Positions 44,521-52,270 of a stretch of DNA of 64,000 bases are shown in pieces; the first letter of the stretch is position 1; each line of letters opens with the position of its first letter. The notes below the pieces were generated by a model. It searched no databases, was not told the DNA's origin, and saw only the letters and a program-made list of their open reading frames with translations. A program made the translations under genes and the position numbers. The stretch is from Acidovorax_G lacteus. GTDB taxonomy: Bacteria; Pseudomonadota; Gammaproteobacteria; Burkholderiales; Burkholderiaceae_C. The stretch is taken from the NCBI RefSeq assembly GCF_039540375.1, contig NZ_BAABEX010000011.1, positions 130,651 through 194,650 on the forward strand, given 5' to 3'.

Positions 44521-44536
44521 TGGCATGGAACCTGCA
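44521..44536 (+). promoter_or_regulatory. sigma-54-like promoter upstream of the NCS1-kinase gene
   Basis: TGGCATGGAACCTGCA matches the -24/-12 pattern TGGCAYR-N4-TTGCW at all but one constrained base, with GG and GC ten bases apart. It lies 65 nt before the GTG start. This would fit NtrC-type nitrogen control (inference). Confidence 0.4.
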
Positions 44537-44600
44537 CCGCTGGTCGTACGCCGCCGGGTCTTGCCGCCTGGACGGTGCTCCCCTCCACCCTGCTGGTTCC

Positions 44601-47600
44601 GTGTCTTCTCCACCCTTGACCCCACCCGCCGCACGCGACGCCCCTGCGCCCCAGCAGGTGGTGAAGGTGCGCCGCGACTACAACGACTGGGTGGCCACCG
44701 AGACCATGGAAGACTACGCGCTGCGCTACACACCGGTGCGTTTTCGGCGCTGGTCGTCTTGGCGCGTGGCCAACACGGCGTTTGGCGCGGCGTCGTTCCT
44801 GATCCTGGAGGCCGTGGGAGCCACGCTGCTGGTGCAGTACGGCTTTCTCAATGCGTTCTGGGCCATTGTGGCCACGGGGCTCATCATCTTTCTGGCGGGG
44901 CTGCCGATCAGCGTGTACGCGGCACGCCACGGGGTGGACATGGACCTGCTCACCCGCGGGGCGGGCTTTGGCTACATCGGCTCGACCATCACCTCGCTGA
45001 TTTACGCCTCGTTCACGTTCATCTTCTTCGCGCTTGAAGCGGCCGTCATGGCCTATGCGCTGGAACTGGCGCTGGGCATTCCGCCCACCTGGGGCTATCT
45101 GATCTGTGCGCTGGTGGTGATTCCGCTGGTCACGCACGGGGTGTCGGTCATCAGCCGCCTGCAACTGTGGACGCAGCCGCTGTGGCTGGTGATGCTGGTG
45201 GTGCCGTTCGTGTTTGTGCTGGCGCACGATCCTGGTGCGTTTGCCGGGGTGGTGCACTACGGCGGTGAAACAGGACAGGGAGAGCGCTTTGATCTGCCCC
45301 TGTTTGGTGCGGCCTTGACGGTGGGAATCGCCCTCATCACCCAGATGGGGGAGCAGGCCGACTATCTGCGCTTCATGCCGGAGCAGACGCGCGCCAACCG
45401 GGTGCGCTGGTGGGCCGGGGTGCTGGCGGGTGGGCCGGGCTGGGTGGTGCTGGGGGTGCTCAAGATGCTGGGCGGTGCGCTGCTGGCCTGGCTGGCCATG
45501 GCCCACATGGTGCCGGTCGAGCGCGCGGTCGATCCGAACCAGATGTACCTCGTCGCCTACGAGTACGTCTTCTCCCACCCTGGCTGGGCGGTGGCGGCCA
45601 CGGCGCTGTTCGTCGTGGTGTCGCAGATGAAGATCAACGTCACCAACGCCTATGCGGGGTCGCTCGCGTGGTCCAACTTCTTCTCGCGCCTCACGCACAG
45701 CCATCCGGGCCGGGTGGTGTGGGTGGTGTTCAACACGCTGATCGCCTTCATGCTCATGGAGATGAACGTGTTCCGCGCCATGGGCGAGGTGCTGGGCCTG
45801 TACTCCAACATCGCCATTGCCTGGATGATGGCCGTGGTGGCAGACCTCGTGGTCAACAAGCCGCTGGGCCTGTCGCCGCGGGGCATCGAGTTCAAGCGCG
45901 CCCATCTGTACGACATCAATCCGGTGGGTGTGGGGGCCATGGTGCTGGCGTCCATCGTGTCCATCACCGCGCATCTGGGGGTGTTCGGCCCGCTGCCGCA
46001 GGCGTTTTCGGCGGTGATCGCCATGGCGGTGGCCTTTGTCACGGCCCCGCTGATCGCCTGGGCCACACGCGGCCGCTACTACCTGGCGCGGCAGCCCGAA
46101 CCTGAGCCTGAGCCTTCCGCCACCTGTGGCAGTGGTGGCGGCTGCGCCGGGTGCGCTGCGTCGGCCACGGCGCTGCCCGCCCTGCAGCGCTGCGTGGTGT
46201 GCGAGCGCGAGTACGAGGCGCCCGACATGGCGGGCTGCCCTGCCTACCGCGGGCCCATCTGCTCGTTGTGCTGCACGCTTGATGCGCGCTGCGGCGATCT
46301 GTGCAAACCCCACGCACACCTGGCGGTGCAGTGGTCGGCCACGCTGCGCTGGCTGCTGCCGCGCCGCATCTGGCCGTATCTGGACACCGGGCTTGCGCAC
46401 TTCCTGCTCCTGATGCTGGTGATCGCGCCTGTGCTGGCGGCCGTGATGGGGCTGCTTTATCACCAGGAGCTTCAGACGCTGGCCCAGGCACTCGACGTGA
46501 TCGACAGCCCGGCCGCACCCGAGGGCGCGCTGCGCTCGGGCCTGCTCAAGGCCTACCTGGTGCTGCTGCTGATCTCAGGCATCGTGGCTTGGTGGCTGGT
46601 GCTGGCCCACAAAAGCCGCCAGGTGGCGCAGGAGGAATCCAACCGCCAGACGGGCCTGCTGATGCGCGAGATCGAACTGCACCGCCAGACGGATGCCGCG
46701 CTGCAGACCGCACGCCAGGTGGCCGAGCAGGCCCGGCAGGTGGCCGAAGAGGCCAAGCAGGCGGCCGACCAGGCCAATCAGGCCAAGAGCCGCTACATCA
46801 GTGCCATCAGCCACGAACTGCGCACGCCGCTCAACAGCATCCTGGGCTATGCGCAGCTCATGGGCGAAGACCCTGGCGTGCCCGAGCACCGCAAGCACGC
46901 GGTGCATGTGATCCGCCGGGGGGGCGAGCACCTGCTGTCGCTGATCGAGGGCACGCTCGACATCGCGCGCATCGAATCGGGCAAGCTCACGCTGGATGTC
47001 GGCCCCATGCGATTTGCAGACGGCCTGCACGAGATGGCCGCGCTGTTTGAACTGCAGGCCGCAGCTAAGGGTCTGGCCTTCCGGTTCGATGTGGAGGGCG
47101 CGATTCCGGAGGTGGTGCGCGCCGACGAAAAGCGCCTGCGACAGATCCTCATCAACCTGTTGGGCAATGCCGTCAAGTTCACAGCCCAGGGCACCGTCAC
47201 GCTGCGCGTGCGCCACGCCCGCGAGATGGCGCGCATCGAGGTGCAGGACACCGGGCCGGGCCTGACGGCCGAGGAGATCGAGCGTATCTTCGAGCCCTTT
47301 GCGCGCGGCGGCAGTGCTGTGGCTGCGGCCCCGGGCGCAGGCCTGGGCCTGACGATTGCCAAGATGCTCACCGCTCTGATGGGGGGCGAGCTGACGGTGC
47401 GCAGTCAGCCGGGCGAGGGTGCGACCTTTCAGGTGCGGCTGTTCCTGCCCGAACTGCATGGCGAGCCGGGCAGTGGCCTGGCCCACCGGCAGGCCATGCG
47501 GGGCACCCGCACCGGCTACCGTGGTGCGCGGCGCCGCATTCTGGTGGTGGACAACGAGGAGCCCGACCGCGAATTGCTTGTCGCCTTGCTGGCGCCCCTG

Positions 47601-48188
47601 GGCTTTGAGCTGCGCCAGGCCGCCAGCGGTCACGATGCGCTCGATCTGCTGGCCACGGGGTATCAGCCCGATGCGGTGCTCATGGACCTGGCCATGCCCG
47701 GCATTGACGGCTGGGAAACCCTGCGCCGCTTGCGCGCCATGCAGGTACCCGCCCACTGCGCCATCGTGTCGGCCAATGCGTTCGACAAAGGCCTGGAGAA
47801 CGACGTGGCCATCGGGCCCGACGACTTCTTCGTGAAGCCTGTGCGCCATACCGAATTGCTGGACTGGCTGGAGCGCCGTCTCGAGCTGGTGTGGGAACTG
47901 GACACGGCTGACCCGGTGCTGCAGTCGCCCCCTTCGGTGGCAGCCGCGCCGGTGTCTGCCACCCGCGCTGCGCCGCAGGCTGCCGGTGTCGCCCCTCCGC
48001 TGGCGGCGCTGTCTGCGCTGGAGCAGGCCGTGGCGCTGGGCTATCCCCGCGGGGTGCTGCAGGCGCTGCAGGCCCTGGAGCAGGACCACCCCGAGTGTGC
48101 GCCCTGGCTGGCCACCATGCGCCAGTGGGCCCAGCAGTTCCAGTTCGAGGCCATCGGCCAGTCGATTGAACAGATGCGCACGCCATGA
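44601..48188 (+). CDS. NCS1-type permease / hybrid histidine kinase fusion protein
   Basis: 1195-residue fusion. Residues about 25-490 resemble NCS1 nucleobase/hydantoin/allantoin permeases, with about 12 membrane segments and motifs RRDYNDWVA and LTRGAGFGYIGS. A Cys cluster spans residues 509-568, with CxxC pairs that could bind metal. Two more membrane segments (about 600-620 and 652-670) and a coiled coil precede the HisKA box SHELRTP (His738), HATPase N/G boxes (near 850 and 885) and a receiver (Asp1029). A tail of about 90 residues follows. The GTG at 44601 is the most plausible start. It overlaps the response regulator by 4 bases, and is likely a sensor for a urea-related or nucleobase compound. 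Confidence 0.88.
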   Translation: MSSPPLTPPAARDAPAPQQVVKVRRDYNDWVATETMEDYALRYTPVRFRRWSSWRVANTAFGAASFLILEAVGATLLVQYGFLNAFWAIVATGLIIFLAGLPISVYAARHGVDMDLLTRGAGFGYIGSTITSLIYASFTFIFFALEAAVMAYALELALGIPPTWGYLICALVVIPLVTHGVSVISRLQLWTQPLWLVMLVVPFVFVLAHDPGAFAGVVHYGGETGQGERFDLPLFGAALTVGIALITQMGEQADYLRFMPEQTRANRVRWWAGVLAGGPGWVVLGVLKMLGGALLAWLAMAHMVPVERAVDPNQMYLVAYEYVFSHPGWAVAATALFVVVSQMKINVTNAYAGSLAWSNFFSRLTHSHPGRVVWVVFNTLIAFMLMEMNVFRAMGEVLGLYSNIAIAWMMAVVADLVVNKPLGLSPRGIEFKRAHLYDINPVGVGAMVLASIVSITAHLGVFGPLPQAFSAVIAMAVAFVTAPLIAWATRGRYYLARQPEPEPEPSATCGSGGGCAGCAASATALPALQRCVVCEREYEAPDMAGCPAYRGPICSLCCTLDARCGDLCKPHAHLAVQWSATLRWLLPRRIWPYLDTGLAHFLLLMLVIAPVLAAVMGLLYHQELQTLAQALDVIDSPAAPEGALRSGLLKAYLVLLLISGIVAWWLVLAHKSRQVAQEESNRQTGLLMREIELHRQTDAALQTARQVAEQARQVAEEAKQAADQANQAKSRYISAISHELRTPLNSILGYAQLMGEDPGVPEHRKHAVHVIRRGGEHLLSLIEGTLDIARIESGKLTLDVGPMRFADGLHEMAALFELQAAAKGLAFRFDVEGAIPEVVRADEKRLRQILINLLGNAVKFTAQGTVTLRVRHAREMARIEVQDTGPGLTAEEIERIFEPFARGGSAVAAAPGAGLGLTIAKMLTALMGGELTVRSQPGEGATFQVRLFLPELHGEPGSGLAHRQAMRGTRTGYRGARRRILVVDNEEPDRELLVALLAPLGFELRQAASGHDALDLLATGYQPDAVLMDLAMPGIDGWETLRRLRAMQVPAHCAIVSANAFDKGLENDVAIGPDDFFVKPVRHTELLDWLERRLELVWELDTADPVLQSPPSVAAAPVSATRAAPQAAGVAPPLAALSALEQAVALGYPRGVLQALQALEQDHPECAPWLATMRQWAQQFQFEAIGQSIEQMRTP

Positions 48189-49201
48189 GCACGCCACCCG
48201 CATTCCCGGAACGCCCGGCGGCCCTGGGCCGCGACGACCACGAGGTGGTGTTGATCGTGGACGACGTGCCCGACAACCTGGCCGTGCTGCACGACGCGCT
48301 GGACGAGTCGGGCTACACCGTGCTCGTGGCCACCCACGGCGAAGCGGCGCTGCAGCGCGCTGCGCAGGCCCAGCCCGATGTGGTGTTGCTCGACGCCATG
48401 ATGCCGGGCATGGACGGATTCGAGGTGGCGCGGCGGCTCAAGGCCTCGCCACTCACCGCGCACATTCCCATCATCTTCATGACCGGCCTGACCGAAACCG
48501 AGCATCTGGTGGCGGCCCTGGAGGCTGGTGGCGTGGACTACGTGACCAAGCCGCTCAAGCCGCGCGAGGTGCTGGCGCGCATGGGCGTGCACATGGGCAG
48601 TGCCCGGCGGGCGCGGCAAGAGGCCAGCACCGCGCGGCAGGCGCGCAATGCGCTGGATGCGTTCGGCTATGCCAGCATCACCGTGCGGGCCAGCGATGGC
48701 CGATTGGTGTGGCAGACGCCCCTGGCACGCGAGCTGTTGCAGACCTACTTTGGCGAGGCCAGCCCTTGGGCACCCGCAGAGGTTTTGGGCTGGCTGCGCC
48801 GCCATGTGGGCGACGGCGGCGGCCCCGACCCGGCCGCAGAGCCACCGCGCCTGGCGGTCGAGCTGGGAGCCCGGCGCCTGACCTTCCGCCTGCACCAGCA
48901 GGCTGGCGACAGTCCTGGAGGTGGCGACTGGCTGGTGGTGATGCGCGAAGTGTCGGACGCGAAGATCATCGAATCCATGAGCCTGTCCTTCAAGCTCACG
49001 GCACGCGAGGCCGAGGTGCTGTACTGGGTGGTCAAGGGCAAGATCAACCGCGACATCGGCGACATCCTGGGGGCCAGCCCGGCCACCGTGAAAAAGCACC
49101 TGGAGCGCGTGTTTGCCAAGCTCGGGGTGGAAACGCGTACCGCTGCAGCCGCCATGGCACTGGGCCGTATCCGGCAGTTGCACCCGCAATTTGAGGGCTG
49201 A
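48185..49201 (+). CDS. response regulator with receiver and LuxR-type HTH
   Basis: 338 residues. The N-terminal receiver has DD at the start and phosphoacceptor Asp70 (VVLLDAMMPG). A middle region of about 130 residues is of unknown fold and may sense a second signal. The C-terminal NarL/LuxR-type helix-turn-helix is LTAREAEVLYWVVKGKINRD... (about residues 270-330). The ATG overlaps the kinase stop (ATGA), so it is the cognate regulator; targets may include ure or urt genes (inference). Confidence 0.92.
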   Translation: MSTPPAFPERPAALGRDDHEVVLIVDDVPDNLAVLHDALDESGYTVLVATHGEAALQRAAQAQPDVVLLDAMMPGMDGFEVARRLKASPLTAHIPIIFMTGLTETEHLVAALEAGGVDYVTKPLKPREVLARMGVHMGSARRARQEASTARQARNALDAFGYASITVRASDGRLVWQTPLARELLQTYFGEASPWAPAEVLGWLRRHVGDGGGPDPAAEPPRLAVELGARRLTFRLHQQAGDSPGGGDWLVVMREVSDAKIIESMSLSFKLTAREAEVLYWVVKGKINRDIGDILGASPATVKKHLERVFAKLGVETRTAAAAMALGRIRQLHPQFEG

Positions 49202-49328
49202 TCGGTCCAGTGTGCGTGGCGTTGCCAAGTCCCGCGCATGCAGCCCCCCAATGTCTTGGGCGCTTGGTGCAGGCCTGTCGGGACTGCACCGCATCTGGCA
49301 AAAATAGTGTGAGTAGACCTTAATAGAT

Positions 49329-49356
49329 TTGCCATATTTGCGCTTTTAGATACAAT
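49329..49356 (+). promoter_or_regulatory. sigma-70 promoter of the riboswitch-protease transcript
   Basis: TTGCCA (49329-49334), a 16-nt spacer, then TACAAT (49351-49356). The expected transcription start near 49363 falls right at the 5' edge of the aptamer. Confidence 0.65.
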
Positions 49357-49365
49357 CTGTTGCAA

Positions 49366-49452
49366 ATCTTGGGCAAACCCGTCGAAAGGCGGCGACGCAA
49401 AGCTTCCGGCCTAACGCGCGCATGCGCCACGGCAGCGGGGCTGCCGGAGGGG
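49366..49452 (+). ncRNA. cyclic-di-GMP-I (GEMM) riboswitch aptamer
   Basis: Matches the GEMM-I consensus at its conserved blocks: GGGCAAACC at 49371, a 5-bp stem CCGTC/GGCGG closed by a GAAA tetraloop, GACGCAAAGC (49394-49403), the tetraloop receptor CCGGCCTAA, and the second helix GGCAGC-GGG-GCTGCC (49431-49445). The order and spacing agree with the known aptamer. It sits in the 5' leader of the protease gene, about 50 nt from the start codon. Binding of c-di-GMP is inferred from consensus. Confidence 0.9.
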
Positions 49453-49470
49453 GCGCCGCTCGTCCCCACC

Positions 49471-49495
49471 GGCCTCGTCATGGCATACGGAGGTC
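49471..49495 (+). promoter_or_regulatory. hairpin sequestering the protease ribosome binding site
   Basis: GGCCTC (49471-49476) can pair with GAGGTC (49490-49495), placing the Shine-Dalgarno GGAGG (49489-49493) in a stem. This is a candidate expression platform for translational control by the riboswitch; no T-run terminator is visible between the aptamer and the gene. Confidence 0.45.
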
Positions 49496-49499
49496 GCGA

Positions 49500-51788
49500 A
49501 TGGTGTCTCATCGAATCGTGCGGGCAGGCGCAAGCCTGTCGCGGGTGCTGCGTGCGCCCTGGTTGTGGTCTGCCCTTGCAGCATCGGTCCTGGCGGCCTG
49601 CGGCGGTGGGCACGATGGCGGGTCTTCCCTGGGCACGGCACAGTCTGCCGATGCACCACCCGCGACATCCTGGATCCAGGGGCGTGTGTTATCAGCTGGA
49701 GCAGTGTCTGGCGCCACGGTGTTCCTCGATCTCAATGGCAACCTGGAGCAAGACGACGGGGAACCCACGGGGCTGAGTGACGAGCAGGGTCGCTTCGAAG
49801 TGGCTGCGTCGGCCGGACAGGTCGGGCCCAACGCCACCTGGGTGGCGCGTGTTTCGCCGGTGGCGCACGACTCGGCCGACGGAGGTCTCGATCTGCGGGC
49901 TGCCGATCGTGTGGCGGCGCCATTGGTCGCCTGGAGCGATGGTCAGCCATCCCAGGTGCTCATCACGCCGTTGTCCACACTGGCGTTCGCCGCCCAGCGA
50001 TGGGAGCAACTGTCCCCCGAGCAGGCCGCCTTGCGCGCCCAGCACCTCGCCGGGATGCCCCAGTGGGCACCGGCCGACTATGCGGAGGGCACGTCCGAGC
50101 AACCCATTCTGCAGGCGCGTCGGACCGCCGATGCCTGGGGCCAGGCTGTCCAGACCGTGCGCAACGCCGTCGCAGACGATCTGGATCTGCTGCAGGACCA
50201 GGTGCTCGCCCAGGCCTATGCCATGCTGGTCGAGCAGGCCGACGCTTGGCGTGCCGGGGAATCGATCAACGCAGACGCTGGGTCCACCAAGTCGGCCGTG
50301 TACGGGGCCGGACCTTCGATTGGCCCAGGGCCCGGGCCCACAACGCGCAGTTTTGTGGTGATGTTCAAGGACAGCGTCGCCAACCCGACCACACAAGCCC
50401 AGGAACTGATGCGGGGTCGTGGAGGCCAGATCCGGCAGGTGTACACCCGGGTGGCCAAGGGTTTTGCCGCCACGCTGCCTGCCGCTGCGGCAGACGCATT
50501 CGCCCAGGCTATGGCACAGCATCCCGCCGTGGAGTCGCTGGACGACGACATCCGCATGAGCACCCAACAAACCGTGCAGACCGGGGCCACCTGGGGGCTG
50601 GACCGTACCGATCAGCGGCTGCTTCCGCTGTCGGGCTCGTACAGCTACACGAGCACTGGCATCGGCGTGAACGCGTACGTGGTCGACACGGGCATCCTGA
50701 GCGCCCACACCACGTTCGGCAGCCGGGTGCGCGGCGGCTACAGCGCCATCGTGGACGGCCGGGGCACGCAGGACTGCAATGGCCATGGCACCCATGTGGC
50801 GGGCACTATCGGCTCGTCCACCTGGGGCATGGCCAAGGGCGTTGCGCTGTACCCCGTGCGCGTGCTGGACTGCACTGGATCAGGGTCGATGAGCGGCGTT
50901 CTGGCGGGTCTGGACTGGATTGCCATCAACGCCGTTCGCCCGGCGGTGGTGAACATGTCGCTCGGCGGCGCCGCCTCCAGCACGATCGACAACGCCGTGG
51001 CCCAGTTGGCGGCGCGGGGCATCGCCGTGGTGGCCGCTGCCGGCAACAGCGGAGCCGACGCCTGCACGGCGTCGCCAGCCCGTGCCCCCGCGGCGATCAC
51101 GGTGGCGGCGACCACCAACACCGATGCAAGGGCGTCCTATTCCAACTGGGGTACGTGCGTGGACGTGTTTGCGCCGGGCACTTCCATCACCTCTGCATGG
51201 TCTACCTCGCCCACGGCCAGCAACACCATCAGTGGCACCTCGATGGCGGCCCCGCATGTCACGGGTTGGGCGGCGTTGTGGCTGCAGCGCAACCCGACCG
51301 GTACGCCGGCCCAACTGGCCGACGCCATCAAGGCGACAGCTACCACGGCCCGGGTGACCGATCCGCGCGCGGGAACGCCAAATCTGCTGTTGTTTTCGGG
51401 CTCCACGTCCAGCACACCATCGCCCGCCCCCTCGCCGACCCCCACTCCGGCGCCCACGCCGTCTCCGAGTCTGCGGCTGGTCAGTGTGTCGGGCTTCATG
51501 GCGGTGTCGGCCAGGACGGCCACCGGCTGGAAGGCGGGTGTCACCGTGACGGTGCGCGATTCCAGGGGTGTTCTGGTGCCCGGTGCGGTGGTCACCGGCG
51601 CGTTTTCGGCGGGTGGATCGAGTGTGAGTTGCACCACGGCCACCAATGGCCAATGTGCGGTGCAGACCACCAACCTGTCTTCGCAGACCGCCCAGATCAG
51701 TTACACCGTACGCGGCATCACCGGCACTGGACTGAGCTACGACCCCGCACGGGCCCTGATCTCGACGATCACCATTCGACGCCCCTGA
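49500..51788 (+). CDS. S8 (subtilisin-like) serine peptidase, lipoprotein
   Basis: 762-residue secreted protease. A lipoprotein signal ends ALAASVLAAC. A carboxypeptidase-regulatory-like N-terminal region follows (GATVFLDLNGNLEQDDGEPTGLSDEQGRFEV), then a probable I9 propeptide (RSFVVMFKDSV...). The catalytic triad is Asp396 (VVDTGI), His429 (GHGTHVAG) and Ser581 (GTSMAAPH). A Pro/Ser/Thr linker leads to a C-terminal Ig-like domain of about 95 residues. The start ATG has GGAGG. It lies downstream of a c-di-GMP riboswitch. Confidence 0.95.
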   Translation: MVSHRIVRAGASLSRVLRAPWLWSALAASVLAACGGGHDGGSSLGTAQSADAPPATSWIQGRVLSAGAVSGATVFLDLNGNLEQDDGEPTGLSDEQGRFEVAASAGQVGPNATWVARVSPVAHDSADGGLDLRAADRVAAPLVAWSDGQPSQVLITPLSTLAFAAQRWEQLSPEQAALRAQHLAGMPQWAPADYAEGTSEQPILQARRTADAWGQAVQTVRNAVADDLDLLQDQVLAQAYAMLVEQADAWRAGESINADAGSTKSAVYGAGPSIGPGPGPTTRSFVVMFKDSVANPTTQAQELMRGRGGQIRQVYTRVAKGFAATLPAAAADAFAQAMAQHPAVESLDDDIRMSTQQTVQTGATWGLDRTDQRLLPLSGSYSYTSTGIGVNAYVVDTGILSAHTTFGSRVRGGYSAIVDGRGTQDCNGHGTHVAGTIGSSTWGMAKGVALYPVRVLDCTGSGSMSGVLAGLDWIAINAVRPAVVNMSLGGAASSTIDNAVAQLAARGIAVVAAAGNSGADACTASPARAPAAITVAATTNTDARASYSNWGTCVDVFAPGTSITSAWSTSPTASNTISGTSMAAPHVTGWAALWLQRNPTGTPAQLADAIKATATTARVTDPRAGTPNLLLFSGSTSSTPSPAPSPTPTPAPTPSPSLRLVSVSGFMAVSARTATGWKAGVTVTVRDSRGVLVPGAVVTGAFSAGGSSVSCTTATNGQCAVQTTNLSSQTAQISYTVRGITGTGLSYDPARALISTITIRRP

Positions 51789-51800
51789 GCAGCGGCCCGC

Positions 51801-52256
51801 TCAGGCCTGCTGAGCCGCCAGGTGGATGGCCGCGCGGATGCGCTGGTAGGTGCCGCAGCGGCAGGCGTTGCCTGCCATGGCCGCGTCGATCTGGGCATCG
51901 GTCGGGCGTGGCGTGCTGCGCAGCAGCGCGCAGGCCGACATGAGCTGTCCGCTCTGGCAGTAGCCGCACTGGGCCACATCCAGTTCCGTCCAGGCCTTGC
52001 GCAGCGCATCGGCCTCGCGGCCTTGCAGGCCCTCAATGGTGGTGACCTGGGCGTTGGCGGGCAGAGCCGACAGCGGCGTGACGCAGGACCGCACCGGCTG
52101 GCCATTGACGTGCACGGTGCAGGCACCGCACAGGGCCATGCCGCAGCCAAACTTGGTGCCCGTCATCTTCAGTTCGCCGCGCAGCGCCCACAGCAGCGGG
52201 GTATCGGCTTCGGCCTTCAGGGTGGCGGGTTGTCCGTTGATCGTGAGGGTGGTCAT
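51801..52256 (-). CDS. (2Fe-2S)-binding subunit of molybdenum hydroxylase (IorA-like)
   Basis: 151 residues with the two [2Fe-2S] domains of xanthine-dehydrogenase-family small subunits. The plant-type motif is CGMALCGACTVHVNG (residues about 38-52) and the alpha-helical cluster is CGYCQSGQLMSACALL...CRCGTYQRI. It transfers electrons from the Mo subunit to an external acceptor. It is 14 nt after the large subunit gene on the same strand. Confidence 0.95.
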   Translation of the reverse strand: MTTLTINGQPATLKAEADTPLLWALRGELKMTGTKFGCGMALCGACTVHVNGQPVRSCVTPLSALPANAQVTTIEGLQGREADALRKAWTELDVAQCGYCQSGQLMSACALLRSTPRPTDAQIDAAMAGNACRCGTYQRIRAAIHLAAQQA

Positions 52257-52270
52257 GGCAGGCTCCGCCG

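Noticed and set aside
44292..44600. In-frame N-terminal extension of the NCS1-kinase gene
   Set aside because: The extra 103 residues have no transporter features and overlap the ureA start and the palindrome and sigma-54-like site. The GTG at 44601 fits the family N-terminus.
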